A DNA stretch of 64,000 nt from Citreimonas salinaria (GTDB lineage Bacteria; Pseudomonadota; Alphaproteobacteria; Rhodobacterales; Rhodobacteraceae). A model generated the notes under the pieces. The model made no database searches and had not been told where the DNA came from. It saw only the letters and a list, made by a program, of their open reading frames with translations. A program made the position numbers and the translations under genes. Below, piece after piece: positions 29,977 through 40,090 of the stretch (the stretch's first letter is position 1; each line of letters begins with the position of its first letter). The stretch lies in contig NZ_FNPF01000001.1 in the NCBI RefSeq assembly GCF_900107235.1, positions 1 to 64,000 on the forward strand, given 5' to 3'.

Positions 29977-30942
29977 CTATCGAGACGCGATAGTCAGGTC
30001 TTGGACGAGGTTTTTCAACACCAGAAAATACCCCGCACGGTCGCAATCGGGGATCGGCATTTCCAGGTCCTGCACCCGCAACCGGCCGCCTTCGTGCTGC
30101 TGGAATGTCTGGGCCACGATGGTCCTGTTGCAGTTCTGCTCCGTCACCTCGACCTCGACGGACAGGTCGACATCGCCCGCACGCGCGGCAGTGCCGGTGG
30201 GGAAGGTATAGACCTCGGCCATCAGCGCATCGGAGCTGTCCTCGAGCCCGAGCCGCACTAGAAAACCGCCCTCGCCCCGTGCGGTCGCGCCGAGATCCCC
30301 GGACGCCGCCGCCCAGACGTGGCCCGGCTGGAAATAGTCTGACCCGTATTCGCGCGCGTGCAGTTGGAGGCCCGCCGCGCCGCGCCACTGCACCGCTACG
30401 CGGTCGTAGAAGATCAGCGACGATATCTCGGCGCTCGCCGAGGCACCCGCCCCGTCGGCGAATTCCGCCATCACGGTCGCGGCCTCCGAGAGGGCGGGGA
30501 TCATCACCGCAAGCGTGCCGTCGGCCTGAACCAGTTCGGTCACCATCAGGCCCTGGTGGTGCAGGGTGACGCGCTCGCCCGCGTGGCAGGGGGCGGAAAG
30601 CATCACGCTGATCATCGCGCCCGCAGCCGGCTCCGCCTGCATCGAAAGATCGCAGGAGCCGGCCGGGTTCGGCGCAACCTGCGACAGCCGGGATCGCTCG
30701 GGATCACCGCCGGTCGCCTGGAGTGCCACGCGCATGTGAGACAGGCGGGCGGCCAACGGCGAATCTTCGGGCAGTCCGGGCGTGCCGCGCCGGGCCGAAG
30801 TCATCTCGACATCCTCCAGCTCGAAGGAAGCGTCGACGCGGGCAAGCTGGGCGGCGCGCTCTTGCGCTTGCATCGCGTAACCGATGGCGATGGCACTGAG
30901 GAACGTCGCGCAGGCGAGGATGTATGTCTTGAGCCGAGCCAC
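29977..30942 (-). CDS. Membrane-anchored hypothetical protein, 321 aa
   Basis: Function not recognised. The 321-residue product has an N-terminal signal anchor (YILACATFLSAIAIGYAM), then an extracytoplasmic part with two SCDL/CHAG-type cysteines and beta-rich sequence (MISVMLSAPCHAGERVTLHH, GAGLQLHAREYG-like stretches). The C-terminus includes NCNRTIVAQTFQQHEGGR and PDCDRAGYFLVLKNLVQ; paired cysteines suggest disulfides. It precedes the PstS/OmpA gene by 19 bases and is 169 bp upstream of the secA stop. Role in the envelope is inference. Confidence 0.75.
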   Translation of the reverse strand: MARLKTYILACATFLSAIAIGYAMQAQERAAQLARVDASFELEDVEMTSARRGTPGLPEDSPLAARLSHMRVALQATGGDPERSRLSQVAPNPAGSCDLSMQAEPAAGAMISVMLSAPCHAGERVTLHHQGLMVTELVQADGTLAVMIPALSEAATVMAEFADGAGASASAEISSLIFYDRVAVQWRGAAGLQLHAREYGSDYFQPGHVWAAASGDLGATARGEGGFLVRLGLEDSSDALMAEVYTFPTGTAARAGDVDLSVEVEVTEQNCNRTIVAQTFQQHEGGRLRVQDLEMPIPDCDRAGYFLVLKNLVQDLTIASR

Positions 30943-31111
30943 GGTTGCACTCTCCTGTCCTTTGGCCCGTTAAGGATTGGTGACCGAAGATGGCATGTAT
31001 TGGGCAGCGCCGCGAAACAAACGAGACGGGTAGACGGGTTTTTCACGTCCATTGCCCGGCACGCAGTGCAGTGCCGCCCGATACGCGGAATTCCGAGCGG
31101 CGGTCAGGAGA

Positions 31112-33898
31112 TCAGGCCAGACGGCCGTGGCAATGCTTGAACTTCTTGCCCGACCCGCAGGGGCAGGATTCGTTGCGCGCCGGGTTGCCCCAGGTCGCGG
31201 GATCGTTCTCGTCGAAGCCCTCCCGCGGGGCCGAGGCCGGCGCTTCGGCCAGCGCCGTGTCGCCGCCGGCCCGCGCGGTGGCGGCCGGAGCGGCACCAGC
31301 GGGCGCGGCGCCGGTGCCCGGCGACGGATCGGGAGCCTGCGCCGCCTGCCCCGCCTCGGCCTGCCGGCGCAACTGGTCCTGCTGCGACTGCAACTGGGCC
31401 AGCATCGCGCGCTGTTCTTCCTGCGTGATGGGCCGGACCTGCGACAGTTTCTTGGTCACTTCCTCGCGCAGGCTGTCGAGAAGCGTCTCGAACAACTGGA
31501 AGGCCTCGGTCTTGTATTCGTTCAGCGGGTCGCGCTGCGCATAGCCGCGGAAGCCCACGACCGAGCGCAGGTGTTCCAGCGTCACGAGGTGCTCGCGCCA
31601 CTTGCCGTCGATCGTCTGCAACAGCACCTGCTTTTCGACCTGGCGCATGGTCTCGGGGCCGAAAGCCTCGGCCTTCTCGGCCATCATCTTGTCGGATGCT
31701 TCCTCGAGCCGCTCGCGGATCACGTCCTGGTCGACGCCGTCCTCTTCGGCCCAGCCGATCAGCGGCAAATCCATGCCCAGCTGTTCCAGCACGGCAGCGT
31801 ACAGCCCCTGCATGTCCCATTGCTCCGCATAGGCCTTCTGCGGCGCGTAGGTGTCGACGAGGTCGTCGATCACCTGGTGGCGCATGTCCTGCACGATCTC
31901 GCCCAGGTCCTCGGCCTCCATAATCTCGCGCCGCTGGCTGAAGATCACCTTGCGCTGGTCGTTCATCACGTCGTCGAACTTGAGCAGCTGCTTGCGGATG
32001 TCGAAGTTGCGCCCCTCGACCTTCGCCTGCGCGCGCTCGAGCGACTTGTTGACCCACGGGTGGACGATCGCCTCGCCCTCTTTCATGCCGAGGGTGCTGA
32101 GCACCTTGTCGAGCCTGTCCGACCCGAAGATGCGCATCAGGTCATCCTCGAGCGACAGGAAGAACTCGGACCGCCCCGGGTCGCCCTGACGACCCGAGCG
32201 GCCGCGCAGCTGGTTGTCGATGCGGCGCGATTCGTGGCGCTCGGTCGCCAGCACGAACAGGCCGCCGGCTTCCTTCACGGCCTTCTCGTCGGCCTCGTGC
32301 TGCGCCTCGATCTCGCGGCGGATGTCCTCGGGGTCGCGGTCAGGGTTGGCGGCGATGGACTCGAGCACCTGGAAGTCCACGTTGCCGCCCAGCTTGATGT
32401 CGGTGCCGCGGCCGGCCATGTTCGTCGCGATGGTGATCGCGCCCAGCTTTCCGGCATCGGCGACGATCTGCGCCTCCTGTTCGTGCTGCCGGGCGTTCAG
32501 GACGTTGTGCGGCAGGTTCGCCTCGGTCAGCAGGCGGCTCAGCGCCTCGGACTTGTCGATCGAGGTTGTGCCGACAAGCACGGGCTGGCCCTTTTCATGG
32601 GCGATGCGGATCTGCTCGACGATGGCGTCGTACTTCTCGCGGCCCGTGCGATAGACCTTGTCGTCCTCGTCCTGGCGCGCGATAGGCCGGTTGGTCGGCA
32701 CCTCGACCACGCCAAGGCCGTAGATCTGCATGAACTCCTCGGCCTCGGTGCTGGCCGTGCCGGTCATGCCCGACAGCTTTTCGTACAGCCGGAAGTAGTT
32801 CTGGAATGTCACCGAGGCGAGCGTCACGTTCTCGGGCTGGATCTTGCAGCCTTCCTTGGCCTCGATCGCCTGGTGCAAGCCGTCCGACAGGCGGCGGCCG
32901 GGCATCATGCGGCCGGTGAACTCGTCGATCAGCACGACCTCGCCGTCGCGGACGATGTAATCCTTGTCGCGCTTGAACATCTTGTGCGCGCGCAGCGCCT
33001 GGTTGACGTGGTGCACGACCGTGGTGCTTTCGGGATCGTAGAGCGTCTGGTCCTCGGGCAGCAGCCCGCGGGCGTGAAGCTGGTCCTCGAGGAACTCGTT
33101 GCCCTCGTCGGTGAAGGTCACATTGCGCTGTTTCTCGTCCAGCGTGTAGTGCTCGTCGGTCAGCAGAGGGGCGAGCTCGTCGATCTTCTGGTACAGGTCC
33201 GAGCGATCCTCGGACGGGCCCGAGATGATCAGCGGCGTGCGAGCCTCGTCGATCAGGATGCTGTCCACCTCGTCCACGATGGCGAAGTAGTGATCCTTCT
33301 GGTTCATCTGGCTCAACTCGGACTTCATGTTGTCGCGCAGATAGTCAAAGCCCAGTTCGTTGTTGGTGGCGTAGGTGATGTCGGCGGCGTAGGCCTCGGC
33401 CTTCTCGGACTCGGGCTGGCGGGGATAGACCACGCCGGTCTTCATCCCCAGCGCGGCATAGACCTTGCCCATCCAATCCGCGTCGCGCTTGGCGAGATAG
33501 TCGTTCACCGTGACGATATGGACCCCGCGGCCGGTCAGCGCGTTGAGATAGGCGGGGAAGGTCGCGACCAGCGTCTTGCCCTCGCCGGTCTTCATCTCGG
33601 AGATATTGCCCTGATGCATGAAAATGCCGCCCATCAACTGCACGTCGAAGGCCCGCAGGCCAAGCGCGCGTTTGGCGGCTTCGCGGCAATTGGCGAAGGC
33701 TTCGGGCAGCAGGTCATCCAGGGTTTCGCCCTTGGCGAGGCGCGCCTTGAGGTCCTCGGTCCGCGCGATCAGCCCGGCATCATCAAGGGCCTCGAACTCG
33801 GGCTCCAGCGCGCTGATCTTCTCGACCAGCGGGCGGGTCGCCTTGACCTTGCGGTCGTTAGGCGTGCCAAACACCTTGCGCGCGATATTTCCAAGCAT
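31112..33898 (-). CDS. secA: Protein translocase ATPase SecA
   Basis: The motor ATPase of the Sec pathway, driving unfolded proteins through SecYEG. The 928-residue product begins [17 protein letters not shown] and has Walker [12 protein letters not shown] near residues 102-109, the Q-motif region, [33 protein letters not shown] and [17 protein letters not shown]-type sequence. The C-terminal zinc-binding tail [14 protein letters not shown], which binds SecB, is complete. The start is fixed by MLGNIARK; a longer upstream frame runs antisense into the parvulin gene. Confidence 0.98.
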   Translation of the reverse strand: MLGNIARKVFGTPNDRKVKATRPLVEKISALEPEFEALDDAGLIARTEDLKARLAKGETLDDLLPEAFANCREAAKRALGLRAFDVQLMGGIFMHQGNISEMKTGEGKTLVATFPAYLNALTGRGVHIVTVNDYLAKRDADWMGKVYAALGMKTGVVYPRQPESEKAEAYAADITYATNNELGFDYLRDNMKSELSQMNQKDHYFAIVDEVDSILIDEARTPLIISGPSEDRSDLYQKIDELAPLLTDEHYTLDEKQRNVTFTDEGNEFLEDQLHARGLLPEDQTLYDPESTTVVHHVNQALRAHKMFKRDKDYIVRDGEVVLIDEFTGRMMPGRRLSDGLHQAIEAKEGCKIQPENVTLASVTFQNYFRLYEKLSGMTGTASTEAEEFMQIYGLGVVEVPTNRPIARQDEDDKVYRTGREKYDAIVEQIRIAHEKGQPVLVGTTSIDKSEALSRLLTEANLPHNVLNARQHEQEAQIVADAGKLGAITIATNMAGRGTDIKLGGNVDFQVLESIAANPDRDPEDIRREIEAQHEADEKAVKEAGGLFVLATERHESRRIDNQLRGRSGRQGDPGRSEFFLSLEDDLMRIFGSDRLDKVLSTLGMKEGEAIVHPWVNKSLERAQAKVEGRNFDIRKQLLKFDDVMNDQRKVIFSQRREIMEAEDLGEIVQDMRHQVIDDLVDTYAPQKAYAEQWDMQGLYAAVLEQLGMDLPLIGWAEEDGVDQDVIRERLEEASDKMMAEKAEAFGPETMRQVEKQVLLQTIDGKWREHLVTLEHLRSVVGFRGYAQRDPLNEYKTEAFQLFETLLDSLREEVTKKLSQVRPITQEEQRAMLAQLQSQQDQLRRQAEAGQAAQAPDPSPGTGAAPAGAAPAATARAGGDTALAEAPASAPREGFDENDPATWGNPARNESCPCGSGKKFKHCHGRLA

Positions 33899-34100
33899 GA
33901 TCGGCCTGTCCTGTCTGACGTCCTCACGTGCGGCATCTGCTTGCCCGCCTCGCACATGAGCCATATGACGGAGGAAAACGTCGGCCTCGCAGAGCCACCT
34001 CGGCGATGTAAGGGGCGGGCCCAAAAGTGTCAACGCCGCCATGGGCGCGGCACCCGATCCGCCAACCGAACACGATCGAACCATTGAAGGAACGCAACCG

Positions 34101-34952
34101 ATGTCGAAGATGACTCTCCGCCTTGCCACTGCCGTGCTGGCCGTTTCGCTGGCCGCCCCCGGCTTCGCGCAGGACGAACCCACCGCCGACACCGTCGTCG
34201 CCACCGTCAACGGGCAGGATGTGACGCTCGGCCAGATGATCATGATCCGCGCCTCGCTTCCCGAGGAGTACCAGCAGCTTCCGCCGGACGTTCTCTGGCA
34301 GGGGATCCTCGACCAGATCGTGCAGCAGGAAGTGCTGGCGCAGAGCGACACGGCGACCGAGACACGCCGCGTGCGCACCGCCTTGGAGAACGAGCGCCGC
34401 TCGCTGCTCGCGTCGGAGGTGATCGGCCAGATCGCCGAGGACGCGGTGTCGGACGAGGCCGTGCGCGCGGCCTACGAAGAGCGGTTTGCCGAGGCCGCGC
34501 AGGGCACGGAATACAACGCGTCGCACATCTTGGTCGAGACCGAGGAAGAGGCGCAGGCCATCGCCGAAGAGGTTCGCGCCGGCGCGGATTTCGCCACCGT
34601 CGCGCGCGAAAACTCCACCGGCCCGTCCGGGCCGAACGGCGGCTCGCTGGGCTGGTTCGGACCCGGCATGATGGTCGAGCCGTTCCAAAACGCGGTCGAA
34701 GCGCTGGAGCCGGGCGAGATCTCGGACCCGGTCGAGACGCAATTCGGCTGGCACGTCATCAAGCTGAACGAGACCCGGGCCGCCGAGGCGCCCGAGCTTG
34801 AAGAAGTGCGCGCCCAGATCGAAAGCGAGCTGCAGCAGCAGGCGGTTCAGGAATTCATCGACGCCCGCGTCGAAGAGGCCGAGATCACCCGCACCGCGCC
34901 GGGCGAGATCAACACGTCGACGCTCAACGACCTCGAATTGCTGCAGGACTGA
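34101..34952 (+). CDS. Exported parvulin-type peptidyl-prolyl isomerase
   Basis: A periplasmic folding catalyst. The 283-residue product has a signal peptide ([20 protein letters not shown], cut after GFAQ or nearby), a SurA-N-like helical part, and a parvulin domain at about 135-230 with [39 protein letters not shown] and [10 protein letters not shown]. The catalytic-region His and the WFG signature are present. It is divergent from secA with 202 bp between and sits 1 base before argJ, so it is translated in the same unit. The link fits secretion: clients emerge through Sec. Confidence 0.93.
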   Translation: MSKMTLRLATAVLAVSLAAPGFAQDEPTADTVVATVNGQDVTLGQMIMIRASLPEEYQQLPPDVLWQGILDQIVQQEVLAQSDTATETRRVRTALENERRSLLASEVIGQIAEDAVSDEAVRAAYEERFAEAAQGTEYNASHILVETEEEAQAIAEEVRAGADFATVARENSTGPSGPNGGSLGWFGPGMMVEPFQNAVEALEPGEISDPVETQFGWHVIKLNETRAAEAPELEEVRAQIESELQQQAVQEFIDARVEEAEITRTAPGEINTSTLNDLELLQD

Positions 34953-34953
34953 C

Positions 34954-36180
34954 ATGGCGAAACCGGCCCCCCGTTCCCCGCTCGCCCCGGCGGCGTTTCC
35001 CGACCTGCCGGTCATCGACGGCGCGCGCTTCGCCGCCGTCGAGGCCGGCGTGCGCTACAAGGGGCGCCGCGACGTGATGCTGGCGCTGCTCGACCCTGGC
35101 AGCGTGGTCGCGGGTGTCTTCACCCGTTCGGCCACGCGATCGGCGCCGGTGCTGGATTGCCAGGACAAGATCGGCGGTGAAGGCGACGAGGGCGCAGCCA
35201 TCATCGTCAATTCGGGGAACTCCAACGCGTTCACCGGCAGGAACGGCCGCGATGCCACCGCCGCCGTCACCGGCGCGGTCGCAACGGCCACGGGCCTGCC
35301 CGAGACGCGGGTGTTCTCCTCCTCGACCGGGGTCATCGGAGAGCCGCTGCCGCACGACCGGATCACGGCGAAGATCGACGACCTCGTGGCCGCGCTCTTA
35401 CCCGATAGCCTGCCCGACGCCGCCCACGCGATCATGACCACCGACACCTTTCCGAAGGGCGCCTCGGCCACGATCGAGACATCGGACGGCCCGGTGAAGA
35501 TAGCGGGCATCGCCAAGGGGTCGGGCATGATCGCGCCGGACATGGCGACGATGCTGGTCTATATCTTCACCGACGCGAAGATCGCCCGCGGCGACCTGCA
35601 ATCGCTGGTCTCTTCGATCAACGACCGCACGTTCAACTGCATCACCGTGGACAGCGACACGTCGACCTCGGACACGCTGTTGATCGGCGCGACCGGCCAG
35701 TCGGGTGTGGACGTCACCGGCTCGACCGCCTTCGCCGAGGCGCTGGAAGGCGTGATGCTGGACCTTGCCCACCAGGTCGTGCGCGACGGCGAAGGCGCGA
35801 CCAAGTTCGTCACGATTAGCGTCACGGGTGCCGCATCCGACGGCGATGCGCGGCAGCACGCAATGGCGATCGCGAATTCGCCACTGGTCAAGACCGCCAT
35901 CGCCGGCGAAGACCCGAACTGGGGCCGCATCGTCATGGCCGTGGGCAAGTCCGGCGCCGCGGCGGACCGGGACACGCTCTCGATTCGCTTCGGCGACACA
36001 CTGGTGGCGGAGAACGGCTGGGTCTCTCCCGACTACCGCGAAGAGGACGGTGCTGCGCACATGAAGCGCCCCGAGATCGGCATCGCCGTCGATATCGGCC
36101 TCGGCGACGGGCAGGCCACAGTATGGACCTGCGACCTGACGCACGGATACATCTCGATCAATGCCGACTACCGGTCCTGA
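34954..36180 (+). CDS. argJ: Bifunctional ornithine/glutamate N-acetyltransferase ArgJ
   Basis: Recycles the acetyl group in arginine synthesis (N-acetylornithine plus glutamate), and may also acetylate glutamate with acetyl-CoA. The 408-residue precursor has the autocleavage site KGSGMIAPDMATML; T199 becomes the nucleophile of the beta chain. Other family motifs include NSGNSNAFTG, STGVIGEPLP, TVDSDTSTSDT and GEDPNWGRIVMAVG. It starts 1 base after the parvulin stop and is followed 3 bases later by mutT. Confidence 0.97.
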   Translation: MAKPAPRSPLAPAAFPDLPVIDGARFAAVEAGVRYKGRRDVMLALLDPGSVVAGVFTRSATRSAPVLDCQDKIGGEGDEGAAIIVNSGNSNAFTGRNGRDATAAVTGAVATATGLPETRVFSSSTGVIGEPLPHDRITAKIDDLVAALLPDSLPDAAHAIMTTDTFPKGASATIETSDGPVKIAGIAKGSGMIAPDMATMLVYIFTDAKIARGDLQSLVSSINDRTFNCITVDSDTSTSDTLLIGATGQSGVDVTGSTAFAEALEGVMLDLAHQVVRDGEGATKFVTISVTGAASDGDARQHAMAIANSPLVKTAIAGEDPNWGRIVMAVGKSGAAADRDTLSIRFGDTLVAENGWVSPDYREEDGAAHMKRPEIGIAVDIGLGDGQATVWTCDLTHGYISINADYRS

Positions 36181-36183
36181 GGC

Positions 36184-36582
36184 GTGAAGGTCGTTCTGGT
36201 TTCGGCCGTCGCGTTGATCGACCGCGACGGCCGAGTTCTCCTGGCGCAGCGCCCCGAGGGCAAGTCGATGGCGGGCCTGTGGGAATTTCCCGGCGGCAAG
36301 GTCGAATCTGGCGAAACGCCCGAGGCCGCGCTGATCCGCGAGTTGCACGAGGAATTGGGCATCGGCACCTGGGCGTCCTGCCTGGCGCCGCTTACCTTCG
36401 CGTCGCATTCCTATGACAGCTTCCACCTGCTGATGCCGCTCTATGCCTGCCGCAAGTGGGAGGGCGTCCCTCAGCCACACGAGGGGCAGAAGCTGGCTTG
36501 GGCGCGGCCCAACGCGTTGCGCAACTTCCCCATGCCACCGGCCGACCTTCCCCTGATCCCGATCCTGCGGGATTGGATCTGA
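36184..36582 (+). CDS. mutT: 8-oxo-dGTP diphosphatase MutT (Nudix)
   Basis: Hydrolyses oxidised nucleotide triphosphates to prevent mutation. The 132-residue product has a full Nudix box GGKVESGETPEAALIRELHE followed by ELGI, preceded by MAGLWEFPG as in MutT. It uses a GTG start at 36184, 3 bases after argJ, so it is translationally coupled. It ends the parvulin-argJ-mutT unit. Confidence 0.95.
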   Translation: MKVVLVSAVALIDRDGRVLLAQRPEGKSMAGLWEFPGGKVESGETPEAALIRELHEELGIGTWASCLAPLTFASHSYDSFHLLMPLYACRKWEGVPQPHEGQKLAWARPNALRNFPMPPADLPLIPILRDWI

Positions 36583-36641
36583 CGACGGATCGTGGCGGAT
36601 TGTCCACGAATCGCAGCTTATTTGGGCGCTAATATGGGGCG

Positions 36642-36675
36642 CTAACCTTTTCTTAACGCACTTTGTGAATATACT
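36642..36675 (+). promoter_or_regulatory. Candidate CtrA-type promoter for the 40-aa protein
   Basis: CTAACC-TTTTC-TTAAC (36642-36657) is one base off TTAACC-N5-TTAAC, and a good -10, TATACT, lies at 36670-36675. A CtrA-like site covering the -35 region with a near-consensus -10 is the layout of CtrA-activated promoters. The start codon is 33 bases further on. Confidence 0.5.
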
Positions 36676-36708
36676 GTGTCGTGTGTGGAGCGAATTAGGG
36701 GAAATACG

Positions 36709-36831
36709 ATGCTCAAGACGATCATGATCGGACGGGCGATTTCGGTTCAGGGTTTTCTCGAGAGAACCCTTCCTGACGGACGCCTTATCGTCCGGGTCGG
36801 CCAGCGGCTCTTCACCGGTCAGCCGGTCTGA
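36709..36831 (+). CDS. Very small protein of unknown function, 40 aa
   Basis: A short reading frame: MLKTIMIGRAISVQGFLERT then LPDGRLIVRVGQRLFTGQPV, stop at 36831. AGGGGA sits 7 bases before the ATG, and a promoter-like element and a strong terminator flank it. The sequence looks like a small beta-strand domain with alternating hydrophobic residues and basic charge. I think similar 40-residue proteins occur in Rhodobacterales, but that is memory, not a search. No function is claimed. Confidence 0.72.
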   Translation: MLKTIMIGRAISVQGFLERTLPDGRLIVRVGQRLFTGQPV

Positions 36832-36862
36832 CGACGCCGCAACAGCGAACCGTACAGAATGA

Positions 36863-36896
36863 AAGCGCCTCCTGCATTCAGGAGGCGCTTTTCGTT
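36863..36896. terminator. Strong intrinsic terminator, probably bidirectional
   Basis: AAGCGCCTCCTG (36863-36874) pairs perfectly with CAGGAGGCGCTT (36879-36890) around CATT, followed by TTCGTTTT on the top strand. It ends the 40-aa gene rightward. It sits 41 bases past the infB stop and, with AAA on the other side, can also end the leftward rimP-infB operon. Confidence 0.88.
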
Positions 36897-36930
36897 TTCG
36901 CCCGACAAGGTGCCGCTTTTCCGCGGGGGG

Positions 36931-39417
36931 TCAGTCGAGCCTGCGCTCGACCTCCTCCCGCTCGAAGATCTCGATGACATCGCCTTCGCGGATGTCATCG
37001 TAGTTCTCGAACGCCATGCCGCATTCCTGGCCGGACTGAACCTCGGACACTTCATCCTTGAAGCGCTTCAGCGTCTTCAGCGTGCCTTCGTGGATCACCA
37101 CGTCGTCGCGTAGCAGGCGCACGCCTGCCGAACGCCGCGCCACACCTTCGGTCACCAGACAGCCGGCGACCTTGCCTACGCCCGTCACCTTGAAGACTTC
37201 GCGGATCTCGGCATAGCCGATGAACTTCTCGCGCACCTCTGCCGACAGCAGGCCGGAGGCCGCCGCCTTCACGTCGTCCACGAGGTCGTAGATGACCGAG
37301 TAGTAGCGAATCTCTACGCCCTTCTGGTTGGCCGAGTTCCGCGCCGGCGCGTTGGCACGCACGTTGAAGCCGATCACAGGACAGCCCGACGCTTCGGCTA
37401 GGCCGACGTCGGTCTCGGTGATCGCGCCCACGCCGTGGTGGATTACCCGCACGCGCACCTCGTCGTTTCCGATCTTCTCCATCGCCTGAACGATCGCCTC
37501 GGCCGAACCCTGCACGTCCGCCTTGACGACGATCGGCAGTTCCTTGACGTTCTCGTCTTCCTTGGCCTTCAGAAGCAGCTGGTCGAGCGTTGTGCCCGCA
37601 CCGGCGGCTGCGCGCTTTTCCTTGGCCAGATTGGCGCGGTATTCGGCGATTTCGCGCGCCTGCGCTTCGGTCGCGACGACGTTAAGGACGTCACCCGCCT
37701 CGGGTGTGCCGTTCAGGCCCAGAACTTCAACGGGAACGGACGGGCCGGCCTCGTTGACGCGGTCGCCCTGGTCGTTGATCAGCGCGCGCACCTTGCCGTA
37801 CTGCTCGCCCACAACGAAGATGTCGCCACGCCGCAACGTGCCGTTCTGCACCAGAACGGTCGCGACCGGGCCGCGGCCAACGTCAAGCTGCGCCTCGATC
37901 ACGGCACCTTCGGCGGCGCGGTCGGGGTTCGCCTTCAGTTCCAGGATCTCGGCCTGCAGCGCGATCGCCTCCAGCAGTTCCTCGAGCCCTTGGCCGGTCG
38001 TGGCCGACACCTCGACGTCCTGCACGTCACCCGACATCTCCTCGACGACCACCTCGTGCTGAAGCAGGTCGGTCCGCACCTTGGTGGGGTTGGCCGACGG
38101 CTTGTCAATCTTGTTGATCGCCACGATCATCGGGACCTTCGCCGCTTTGGCGTGATTGATCGCCTCGATCGTCTGCGGCATCACCGCATCGTCGGCGGCA
38201 ACCACCAGCACGACGATATCCGTGACCTGCGCCCCGCGCGACCGCATCGACGTGAACGCCGCGTGGCCGGGCGTATCGAGGAACGACAGGGTCGTCCCGT
38301 CCTTCGCCTTCACCTGGTAGGCGCCGATATGCTGCGTGATGCCGCCGGCCTCGCCCGCGGTGACCTTGGTCTTCCGGATTGCGTCCAGAAGCGACGTCTT
38401 GCCGTGGTCGACGTGACCCATGATCGTGATGACCGGCGGACGCGGCTTGAGGTCCTCGGGCTTGTCCTCGACCTCCTTGATCACGTCCTCGACGTCGGCG
38501 GCCGAAACACGGACGACGCGGTGACCGAACTCCTCGATGATCAGTTCGGCGGTGTCGGCATCGATCGACTGGTTCTGAGTGACCATCATGCCGTTCTGCA
38601 TCAGCGCCTTGACGACGTCGCCCACGCGTTCCGCCATGCGATTGGCAAGCTCGGAGACCATGATCGCCTCAGGCAGCTGCACGTCGCGCACGACCTTCTC
38701 GCGCGGCTGGTTGCCGCCCATCGCCTTCTGGCGCTGGCGTTCCTGCTTGCGCTTCATGGCGGCCATGGACTTCTGCCGTCCACCTTCGCCCGAAAGCGCC
38801 TGGTTCAGCGTCAGCTTGCCCGAGCGGCGGTTGCCGCTGTCTTCCTTGGCCTTGCCTGCGCCGCGACGATCGTCACGATCCCGGTCCGGCGCAGCCTTGC
38901 GCGGAGCCTCTTTCATTTTGCCGCGTGCGGGACCTTCCTGCGGAGCGGCGGCAGGCGCGTCGGCCTTGCGTGCATCGGCAGCGGCCTGCTCGGCCGCGCG
39001 GGCCTCTTCCTCGGCCTTTTGCCGAAGACGTTCCTCGGCCTCGCGCTGCTCGCGCTCCTTCTGTTCCTTTTCGGCGCGCATGCGCTCGCGTTCTTCGGCA
39101 CGGGCCTTTTCCTCGGCCTCGCGCCGCGCGGCGTCCTCGTGCTCACGCGCCTTTGCCGCCTGCAACGCCTTGAGACGGCGCTCCATCTCGGCGTCGGAGA
39201 TGCCTGCCGGCCGCTTGGTGCCGGCGCCACCCGTCGATCCGGTATAGCCAGGCTTCGCGCCGCCCGGTGCTGCACCCGGCTTGGGCACGACGACGCGCTT
39301 GCGCTTGGTTTCCACCACGACGTTCTTGGTGCGCCCGTGGCTGAAGCTCTGCTTCACGTTGCCCGAGCGGGCACCACCGCGCAAACCCAATGTCTTCTTC
39401 CCGTCGTTATCGCTCAA
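36931..39417 (-). CDS. infB: Translation initiation factor IF-2
   Basis: The GTPase that delivers initiator tRNA to the 30S subunit. The 828-residue product has a long charged Lys/Glu/Arg N-terminal region and then the GTPase domain with [14 protein letters not shown] near residue 332, DTPGHAAF and NKIDKP, followed by the beta-barrel domains and C2. The start is TTG at 39417, giving [14 protein letters not shown] after Met, because AAAGGA lies 7 bases upstream. A longer ATG frame overlaps ylxR and is less likely. It is the last gene of the rimP-nusA-ylxR-infB operon, as in most bacteria. Confidence 0.96.
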   Translation of the reverse strand: MSDNDGKKTLGLRGGARSGNVKQSFSHGRTKNVVVETKRKRVVVPKPGAAPGGAKPGYTGSTGGAGTKRPAGISDAEMERRLKALQAAKAREHEDAARREAEEKARAEERERMRAEKEQKEREQREAEERLRQKAEEEARAAEQAAADARKADAPAAAPQEGPARGKMKEAPRKAAPDRDRDDRRGAGKAKEDSGNRRSGKLTLNQALSGEGGRQKSMAAMKRKQERQRQKAMGGNQPREKVVRDVQLPEAIMVSELANRMAERVGDVVKALMQNGMMVTQNQSIDADTAELIIEEFGHRVVRVSAADVEDVIKEVEDKPEDLKPRPPVITIMGHVDHGKTSLLDAIRKTKVTAGEAGGITQHIGAYQVKAKDGTTLSFLDTPGHAAFTSMRSRGAQVTDIVVLVVAADDAVMPQTIEAINHAKAAKVPMIVAINKIDKPSANPTKVRTDLLQHEVVVEEMSGDVQDVEVSATTGQGLEELLEAIALQAEILELKANPDRAAEGAVIEAQLDVGRGPVATVLVQNGTLRRGDIFVVGEQYGKVRALINDQGDRVNEAGPSVPVEVLGLNGTPEAGDVLNVVATEAQAREIAEYRANLAKEKRAAAGAGTTLDQLLLKAKEDENVKELPIVVKADVQGSAEAIVQAMEKIGNDEVRVRVIHHGVGAITETDVGLAEASGCPVIGFNVRANAPARNSANQKGVEIRYYSVIYDLVDDVKAAASGLLSAEVREKFIGYAEIREVFKVTGVGKVAGCLVTEGVARRSAGVRLLRDDVVIHEGTLKTLKRFKDEVSEVQSGQECGMAFENYDDIREGDVIEIFEREEVERRLD

Positions 39418-39421
39418 GTCT

Positions 39422-40090
39422 TCATCCTTTCCGACGGTCGCTACCGCCGCGATCCGCATCGGAACGCCCGACACGTACACCTTTCAGCCGTTGCGCGTCC
39501 TCTACAACACGACGCGCCAAACCGCCAGCGCCAAGCGCGGCGTGTATTACAGATTGTCGCCCGAACGCCAACCCAAGCTCTTCCGCGGTGAGCCAGCCTA
39601 TGTAGTCGCCGCCATAAGGCGTGCTGAGCTTCGACTTGCCACGGGTCGACCCGTCCTCGGCCTGGATCAGGACGCGGGCTTCTTCCTTCTGAAGCCAGTC
39701 CTTCACCTTCTCGTAACCGGTCACCGCACCACCCGCCTTGCGGGCGAGGCTGATCAGGTCGACGACCCGGCGCACAAGCAACCGCTCGACAAGATCGGGC
39801 AGCTCGTCGGGCGCCTTCGCGGGGCGCTTGAGCGCACGCGCGAACAATCCCTTGCTGGCCGCCCGCTCCAGCGCGGCGCGGTCAGGGACGATATATATGC
39901 CCCTGCCCGGCAATTTTCCAGCCACGTCCGGCACAATCCCGCCATCGGGCGCCTCGACGAAGCGTACGAGCGCGGATTGCGGCGCCACCGTTCCGGTGGC
40001 GATGCACTTGCGTTCGGGTTCGCCCGAGCGATTCTTGTCCTTGCCGCCGCGTGTCAGGTCAGGCCTCCGTTTCCTCGGTCTCGGCCGCAT
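39422..40090 (-). CDS. YlxR (DUF448) / L7Ae-like RNA-binding protein
   Basis: A nusA-infB operon protein. The N-terminal YlxR domain has [27 protein letters not shown] and [16 protein letters not shown]; the C-terminal half resembles an L7Ae/YbxF RNA-binding fold ([20 protein letters not shown]). Taken from the ATG at 40090 it is 222 residues and overlaps nusA by 32 bases. A CTG at 40057 (then [10 protein letters not shown]) has GGAGG 6 bases upstream and matches where I recall homologues starting, giving 211 residues. That rare start is perhaps the real one. Confidence 0.9.
   Translation of the reverse strand: MRPRPRKRRPDLTRGGKDKNRSGEPERKCIATGTVAPQSALVRFVEAPDGGIVPDVAGKLPGRGIYIVPDRAALERAASKGLFARALKRPAKAPDELPDLVERLLVRRVVDLISLARKAGGAVTGYEKVKDWLQKEEARVLIQAEDGSTRGKSKLSTPYGGDYIGWLTAEELGLAFGRQSVIHAALGAGGLARRVVEDAQRLKGVRVGRSDADRGGSDRRKG

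Noticed and set aside
37435-39591. 718-codon frame antisense to infB
   Set aside because: It mirrors the codon pattern of infB and has no domain of its own.
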